Positions 57,829 through 64,000 of a stretch of DNA of 64,000 bases are shown here, one piece after another. The position numbers were made by a program, and so were the translations under genes. Every line of letters starts with the position of its first letter. The stretch's first letter is position 1. This stretch comes from Holothuria scabra (taxonomy: Eukaryota; Echinodermata; Holothuroidea; Aspidochirotida; Holothuriidae): assembly GCA_037179385.1 (NCBI GenBank), contig CM074195.1, positions 24,517,436-24,581,435 of the forward strand. The letters run 5' to 3'. The notes under the pieces are model-generated. The model made no database searches. It had not been told where the DNA came from and saw only the letters and a program-made list of their open reading frames with translations.

Positions 57829-59264
57829 ATAAATCTTTACGAGTTTATGTGTTCGATAAACTGTGATCTGTGCATATTATGTAAAAAAGAAAGTAACAAA
57901 CTTGACAAAATTCACTTTCACCTTTTGTTAAACAAGGATTTTTATGTCCCAATGAATTCCCTGCCAATTACAGTATATAGCATTTGACCATGCAGGTCTT
58001 TGTTCAAGAGCAGCAGTTTTTAAGTGTTCACTTTGTTGTTGTGATTTGATATCAGTTCCAGAGCATGTTAATTTGAGCTGTTCTTCCCAGTAAAGCCATT
58101 TGGCTCTAACTGAAACTCAGTTGGTGGTGTAAATGATTGATCAAAGAAAAAACTGTCAACATTTCAACTCGCCACTAAAATAAAGCTGCCATTATGAGTA
58201 TACTGTAGTACCACCCGCTTTCATTTTGATATTGAAGTACAGTATCAAATGATATTTTGGTTCCTGTTGTATACCACCTTATATTTCACTGTCCATGAGT
58301 ATGGTTCAAGTTTTTCTCAGATTTTTTCTCAAGATTTTCCAAGCGATGTTTACTACAAACCATGCACATCTATGAAGTTTACTTAATTTTTTTCATTCCA
58401 AAGCTTCTAATGCTTACATTACTGCCTTTTCATTGGCTTTCCTGTTGCATGCAGTTGCAAAACTAAGCTGTAATACTTTTGTATTAAAAATCGCTGCTGA
58501 TCTGTGCTCAGCATTTAACAGCCCCGGGCTTTAAATTTGTAGTTTTTGTCTGCAAGGCTTTATATAATATCTATATTGCTTTCATTTTTGAAATTCCTCA
58601 AAACCATTCTGTTTACAGTAATAATTTATACGTACAAAAGTAGGTCTAACTGCAGCACGAAACGACCATTTCTACAAATTAAGTATTACGCAATTTAGAT
58701 TTCTCAAATATCAGCTTTGATAGGAATTTTATTGCTCTATAAGCATTAACTGTTATTAGCTTGGTTTTCTTTGTCGTCGCCCAGGCTCTATTTCTTTGTC
58801 ATGCAGAGTGATGTACAGTATGTGTATACTGGATGTAAAATTCAACTGTACCATATATCATTAAGTGGTACCTTGTGCAAACATTAATCACAGCAATGAT
58901 GCTTTGAGTGTGTATATGTGCAGATTTAGAGCTGTATGATCCTTTGACATACTTCCTTGCCAGCACTAAGAAGTTAAGAATAGTCTTTTTGTGATCACTT
59001 TATCAAAGATAGTATGATTACAGTTACATACAGTAGGTCAAGAAAATGAAAAACCATTTATATCTTTTTTTTCTTTCATTAGCCTTATGTTTGTCTTTAA
59101 AGTTAAGTGAAATTTCCCTTCCTCTCCCAGCAAATTTCATTTGTTAGTACTTATGGTCCTAATCAGATGACCATAAAACAGCCCAACTTCACAATGGTCT
59201 ATCTCATGGAGAGGTTGAGGGATACATAAGCAATATTCACCTTTCATTTATTTTGGTTTAGGTA
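57829..59264. other. No gene recognised
   Basis: Interior of element C, right side. AT-rich, no coding signal. Confidence 0.35.
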
Positions 59265-59760
59265 CGTAAATTTAAATCCGTAAGCACCTGAGATATTTTG
59301 ACGTCATCGAAGTTTCCCTGACATTTTTTCCTAGATACGATACACGTTATTCGCCTCTGAAACGTTCTTTTGACTTCCTGTATAATTTTCGTACTTCCCT
59401 AAATTTTTTCTGAAGATAGAAGACGCTTTCCCTACAGCCCTATAAAGCGTTTTCGAGACGTCGGAGACGCTTTATGTACGTCTCTAGTACGTTCTCTGGA
59501 TGTCCTGGGTGATTTTTGTACGTCCCTAAAACGTTTCCTGAACGTCCTGTACCTTTTACTTACGTCCCAGACGTTTTCCGTACGGACCAGCAAAAGTTTT
59601 ATAAACGTTTTCTACGTCTGAATAACGTTTTGAGAACGTCTCTAAAAGACGTTTTGAAAACGTATGAAAAGTCCACAAAAACACGTCTTTAAAACGTAGT
59701 TCTAGACGTTTGCGAAACGAAAGTGGTTACGTTTGAAGAACGTTCAGGAAACGTTTTGTT
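59265..59760. repeat. Right palindrome array of element C
   Basis: About 20 ACGT-centred words, such as AAACGTTTTC, GAACGTTC and AGACGTTT, at 15-25 bp steps. They are most regular near the cap (59560-59760) and more worn toward the interior. Confidence 0.88.
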
Positions 59761-59770
59761 GTTAGCTGGG

Positions 59771-61284
59771 CAGTCACTACATTGTAAATTGAAGAGGTAA
59801 GCATATCCATCCTGTCAGGCTGTCGACTTGCCAAATGACTATACATATTGTAAATAGGAGGTGAGGAGGGGGAATGTAGATCAGTCATATCCAGCCAGGT
59901 CCACAGTTCCACTACACTGACTACAGGAGGCTATACAGTATAGCTACAGTACAGCCAATTAGGCTACGTGTTTGTTCTGAGTATCATTATGCACTCGAGC
60001 AGTACTGCAGTATGAGCTGCAATTATTTGCAATATTAGATTTTAATTTGAATCACATTATTAAACAGAGCACTAGCCTTGCAATTTTTAAGAAAAGACTT
60101 TAGTTTTCACTCTTATGACTAGTGTTATTTGTATGTTGTTTTTGTAAAGCGCTTTGAACTATGCTTTCAAGCAATTGGATTTAGCGCTATATAAGGTTAT
60201 CAATTATCATTATTATTAATCATGCCTTTCTAAAGTATTTTGTACTCTAAATTAACTAATTGGAACTGTTGTTGATAGATGTTGTGAACAGTAAACAGTA
60301 GTGAAGACATACACACTGTTTATATAAATGCACATGGCATCTTTCATATATGACACTAACTAACACTTTGGCCTACTTTTCAGTCTTCCAGCTTCTATGT
60401 CAGAACATGGTACTGTACTTCCATGATCACAATGAACACAGTATACACACACACTAAAGCCATACAGCACACAGTTAAAACTGTTCAAGGCATGCCAGTA
60501 GTGCATGCAACTGTGGGAATAAGCATTGTGATTGGCTGATGAGATCCAGATAAAAAGAGGGCTTTTCAAATGTACACAATGCCATTGTTAAGGATGCTCA
60601 CACAGACTGTTAAGTTTGCATGCATGCACACAGTTTACACAACACTGAGTGTACAGAGGACATAGATACATAGTACTGTACATATACTGTGATACTGTAA
60701 AGGTATACATTGTGTAACTACAGCTAGATGTTGACAGAGCTAGTGCATGGAGGCTGCAAGCTCTGCAGTCAGATAAAATATGACTTACAGCATTCAGCCA
60801 GGAAAGAAGTTGCAAGTATCTTAAAGGAAGTGCAACCAATGTATAACAATATCATATGTTTTGCATGGACTGAAGAAGACATATGTGCATGGCCATAATA
60901 TCAACTTGAATGAACTATTTGTGTTTTTAAAAGCTGTTGGAATCTATGTTTGGAAAGTGCATGGACTAATGGACTTTACAGCTTTGTCTGAAAATTAAAG
61001 GAATGATAAATTAATTTGGATGTGGAAGTAAAAGAACAAACTATGCATCCTTACATGTTGAATGAAGAGCTATATTGTGACCCACAGGACTACATTGTAC
61101 TGTACATTTTATCAGTGCTAAATATTTTCTGGTTTGCATCCTTTATTGTAAACATGATGTTAAGAGAAATTGAGATATGGCCATGCATTTTCTTCAGCTC
61201 TTGAAGTACTGGAACTTCTGGTCAAAAAGCGATTTTACAGACAGTATGTGCACATGTCAATGCAGGAAAACTCACTTGCAATCC
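59771..61284. other. Interior of element B, right side; LINE/SINE 3' tail
   Basis: Holds the 3' tail at 60100-60220 listed separately. Minus-strand open frames at 60360-60569 and 60588-60839 are unrecognised. Confidence 0.4.
60100..60220 (+). repeat. LINE/SINE 3' end with 'aagcgctttga' box
   Basis: 'tttgtaaagcgctttgaact' followed by 'ttagcgctatataaggttat' and an A/T-rich 'attatcattattattaat' tail is the characteristic 3' end of CR1/L2-type LINEs and of SINEs that borrow their tails in invertebrates. Confidence 0.65.
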
Positions 61285-61505
61285 CCATAGGGAGCATTCC
61301 CCGCGGGAATCATTCCCCGTGGGAAGCATTTCCCGGGTCAAGCATTTCCCGTGCCAAGCATTTCCCGTGTCGAGGATTCCCCGTGTCAAGCATTCCCCAC
61401 GGGAAGTATTCCCCGTGGGAATTTTTCCCCATGGGAAACATTTCCCGTGTGCCAAAATCCCGTGGGAAATTCCCCATGGGATTTTTTATGGGAAATTCCA
61501 CGGGA
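61285..61505. repeat. Right palindrome array of element B
   Basis: About 13 words of the TTCCC-CGTG-GGAA type at roughly 16-18 bp steps, closer than in the left array; some are half sites such as 'catttcccgtg'. The open frames through it are translations of the repeat. Confidence 0.92.
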
Positions 61506-61519
61506 TATTTTTGTAAAGG

Positions 61520-64000
61520 TAGGCTAGGCCCAGGTTAAGCCATGTAGTTGTGAAAGTGTAACGACAGTCAGGTATAATCCTGTTCAGAAAATGACACCAG
61601 TTAGGTATGAAAGAAGGAACAGTCTGCAACGTTAAGCAAGGCCTACGCTAGAAGTGTAATAACTATTAAGTTACTGAAGCATAACCTGTCCTAGGCCTAA
61701 CGTACGTAACTATTTAGTTGATCTGAAATTTAGTGCATGGTACAGTATTTATTTGTAATGGGTGTGGAGGGGTAGAGTTAGAAAAGTGCAGTACACTGTG
61801 CTTTTGTCTGAAAATTGTGAAAGAGTAACACAGCTTTGGCTAGGGCCTTTAGAATACTGGCTAGCCTAGGCCTTGGTTAAGTTTTTAGGGATTGGTGGCT
61901 AAAGGATATTAGCTCCATTGGTCACGTCATATTGTAATTCCCCCCACGTTATAAAACTCAGTTTAATACAGTATGGTCTCATGTTATGCACAGCCTTGGT
62001 GAAGCTGCTGAGTCAGAAGCCCTTTACTTCATGATAATCGGTTTATTCAGAAGTACAGTAAACTGTTGCTGATTTGACATTTCATAGAAATAGAGGGACG
62101 GTAACAAAGTGGGCATGACCCAATGCTTTGTAGACAGACTTTCCAGTACAGGCTTTAAGTTGTACCAGGTCGGATGACCAGCAGGGAATAATATATTCGT
62201 GCACTGTATATGACAAGAACTGAGGGATCAGGGTAATAATTGGAACTAACTGGCAATGCCTGTAGGCTATGACCTGTGGTGTACCTGCATATGTCACAGT
62301 TTTTATTGTGCCAGCCTGGTTTGTTTGGCATCATATATTGTTTTTATTTTATTATGTAAATTGGCTCTGCTCTACCATTGCAGCATGGAACCCTATTGGT
62401 GAATAAAGCTGATGCCCCTCTTCCCCCTCCCCCCAAATAAATAAATAAATGAAAGAACAAACGAAAGAACGAACGAATGATAAAAAATAAGGCGTGTGAT
62501 GCTGGCTTTGTCCCCTTTTTAAAGTCCTACTAAGCCTGAGTGCCCCTTAAGGTGTGGAAAGTTGCTTGGTTCTCCTTTAGTGCCAATAAAAGAAAGGATA
62601 CATGTGCATCTTCTCTGTTTTATATTGTGTTTTTCACATGAAGGCCAGTTTGCTCCAATTTTGGACCCTTGTTGTCATTAGAGAGGAACAATGACTTTTT
62701 CTTTGTGATTCTTTCTACAGATTCCAGAACAGAAGAACAGCTGCAAACCAAGCATTAGCCCTAGTAGCCTACTACAGTACTCTTGGGTTTGCACTTGGCA
62801 GCCATGCCCCAAATTACACATCAAGCATAGAAAGAAGAGCATGACAACTGGAGGACAGAAGAATGGATGAATGAATGATTTCCTGGAATTTTGGATAGTG
62901 AGGGATGGGTCGCAGAGGGTCGGGGGGGGGGGGGGTTCACTGACTATGCTTTCAGCACAAGGTGATGAACGTTTACTTAAGGCATGCACAAATCACAGAG
63001 TTAAATATTAACACAAGTGAGCATTTAACTTGATCTTTTTCAGTGACACTAACTTTTTGATACAATGTTGGAAATAGGACATGTAACTGGGAGTAAAAAA
63101 TAATGTCTAGTACTGGGTAGAGCTTGTGGTAATAGGCAACATACTAGTAGGCTATAGGGAAGACTATTACATTAGAGTTAATCAACAGGATCTGATCTTT
63201 GTTTCTTTTTTGATCTTTGCAGGACTATCTAGCAAGGTTGTAGCCATGGGGGCATGTGCCTTTAAAATGTCAACGGTATGTCTTTATTATGAGACCAGCC
63301 ATTTTGGACTAAGGAGAGAAAATGTAAAAACTCGAACCATTTTGTATCTACTGTAGAGTCCTAAGACAAAAGTGTGACTTGGGACATGGCCACCTCCCTT
63401 AAGACCCTCCTAAGGCTAAAGAAAGTTCAACCATGTGCCCCCCATTTTGAATACTCTGGCTGTTGGCCTGCTGGTGAGACTGATTAAAGATTGTTGAGAT
63501 GGATTGGGTTAGAACCTGGTTTTACCACTCATTTCTTGATTTATTGATAGATTTCTTAACTTTAGTTTTGGAAGGAAGACCAAAAGGGAAGGCAGGAGTA
63601 AAAGTAGCATTGACGGATTAGAACCTATTATGAAAATTAATAATTTGCAAATTAAATTTTTCAACACTCTGGCATACTACCTGTACAGACGTTATGTTGC
63701 AGTGATGCAGCCTCGCATTATTCATGGGAGAAATCATCACCCCTCATCAAAACCAGAGCACTATGACCCGTAGGCGGCAAAAGCAAGGAATTTGTGGGAC
63801 AGTCCGCATGACCACATCTCCTCCCTAAATTTTTCAGTGGGGAATGTACCCCCTAAAAATATTTCAAACATTGAAAAAAAAGTACGATTTGAACAAATTT
63901 TAAATTAACAATAAACATTTATAATTATTATGATGTATGAAAATAAAGAACACATGATGAAATGTTCCTTCTTACTTTTTGTTACATTCTCCTTCTCTGC
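61520..64000. other. No gene recognised
   Basis: AT-rich. A short AAAT/GAAC-type simple repeat lies at about 62440-62482 and 14 G at 62922-62935. A possible short exon at 63222-63275 ('gatctttgcag' before, 'gtatgt' after; reading LSSKVVAMGACAFKMST) is not recognised and too short to call. Confidence 0.4.

Larger units (their letters stand above)
52051..59770. mobile_element. Element C: 7.7-kb inverted-end structure with AACGTTTT arrays, nested in B
   Basis: The left cap CCCAGCTAACAGCGAACGTC at 52051 and the right cap, on the other strand from 59770, CCCAGCTAACAACAAAACG share the first 12 bases. Next to each lies an array built on AACGTT words: 52065-52405 ('gaacgtccagaaaacgtttt', 'aaacgttataactaaacg', 'gttttctggacgttc') and about 59265-59760 ('acgttttgagaacgtctcta', 'agacgttttgaaaacg'). 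CA borders both caps, which may be a two-base duplication or chance. The interior contains one candidate exon (53241-53446), a ~300-bp duplication and a piggyBac-like MITE. No transposase was recognised. Confidence 0.68.
50998..61519. mobile_element. Element B: 10.5-kb inverted-end structure with TTCCC(AT/GT)GGGAA arrays
   Basis: The left cap is CCCTTACAAAAAA at 50998. The right cap, on the other strand from 61519, is CCTTTACAAAAATATCCC. Inside the left cap, 51025-51365 carries about 14 palindromes such as TTCCCATGGGAA and TTCCCCATGGGAA, spaced about 25 bp. Inside the right cap, 61285-61505 carries TTCCCCGTGGGAA, TTCCCCACGGGAA, TTCCCCATGGGAA and variants. The two ends share cap, word and spacing in inverted orientation, as expected for a transposon. 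Flanks read TAGGCCTA and TAGGCTAG, at best a partial duplication. Element C is nested inside. The interior shows no transposase I can recognise. Two independent elements facing each other are the alternative. Confidence 0.62.

Noticed and set aside
50990..61527. 8-bp target duplication TAGGCCTA / TAGGCTAG of element B
   Set aside because: Only the first five bases match, and TAGGC-type words are common in this DNA; not counted as support.
63222..63275. Short exon reading LSSKVVAMGACAFKMST
   Set aside because: Splice signals are present but 54 bp is too short and no family is recognised.

Overview
This is nuclear DNA of an animal, AT-rich and dominated by introns, intergenic sequence and mobile-element debris. 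There are no operons, no densely packed ORFs and no ribosome-binding sites. Coding matches appear as short exons with GT-AG borders, and the recognisable elements are animal families (CR1/Jockey-type and RNase H-bearing LINEs, a DIRS-like retroelement, TTAA-flanked MITEs, tRNA-like SINEs). The repeat content, with its frequent AGGCCTA words and poly-G tracts, suggests a marine deuterostome invertebrate, perhaps an echinoderm. That is an inference, not a proof.

Region by region. 2.3-15.9 kb: exons, plus strand, of a D-2-hydroxyglutarate dehydrogenase (D2HGDH) copy that keeps its introns but carries a frame break, in-frame stops and lost glycines, so it reads as a decaying duplicated pseudogene. 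Its introns hold several small inverted-repeat elements and a 346-bp TATG/TAGG microsatellite. 15.9-18.6 kb: a degenerate DIRS-like retroelement that seems to cut off the 3' half of the D2HGDH copy, followed directly by a 5'-truncated interspersed repeat. 19-33.2 kb: no recognisable gene; dispersed repeats, poly-G tracts, a telomere-like core inside inverted arms, and a 15-16 bp minisatellite. 34.2-36.8 kb: broken LINE sequence, its RNase H part split by a piggyBac-like MITE. 38.2-39.5 kb, minus strand: the one intact protein gene, an immunoglobulin-type membrane receptor with tyrosine motifs in its tail. 39.6-46.8 kb: paired MITEs, SINE-like copies and a ~143-bp satellite block.

46.8-61.5 kb is the most unusual part. 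Two inverted-end structures are nested in each other: an outer one (50998-61519) and an inner one (52051-59770). Each end is a short cap followed by a few hundred bases of a repeated palindromic word. A 1.16-kb element at 5363-6523 has nearly the same cap as the outer one but a different palindrome, and an unpaired array of a fourth palindrome lies at about 46790-46960. The best candidate for something undescribed here is this class of element: a conserved cap, terminal arrays of palindromes, and a palindrome that differs from family to family. One possible exon of unknown function lies inside the inner element.

The window has no set of genes working together. The only apparently functional gene is the receptor; the rest records successive insertions.
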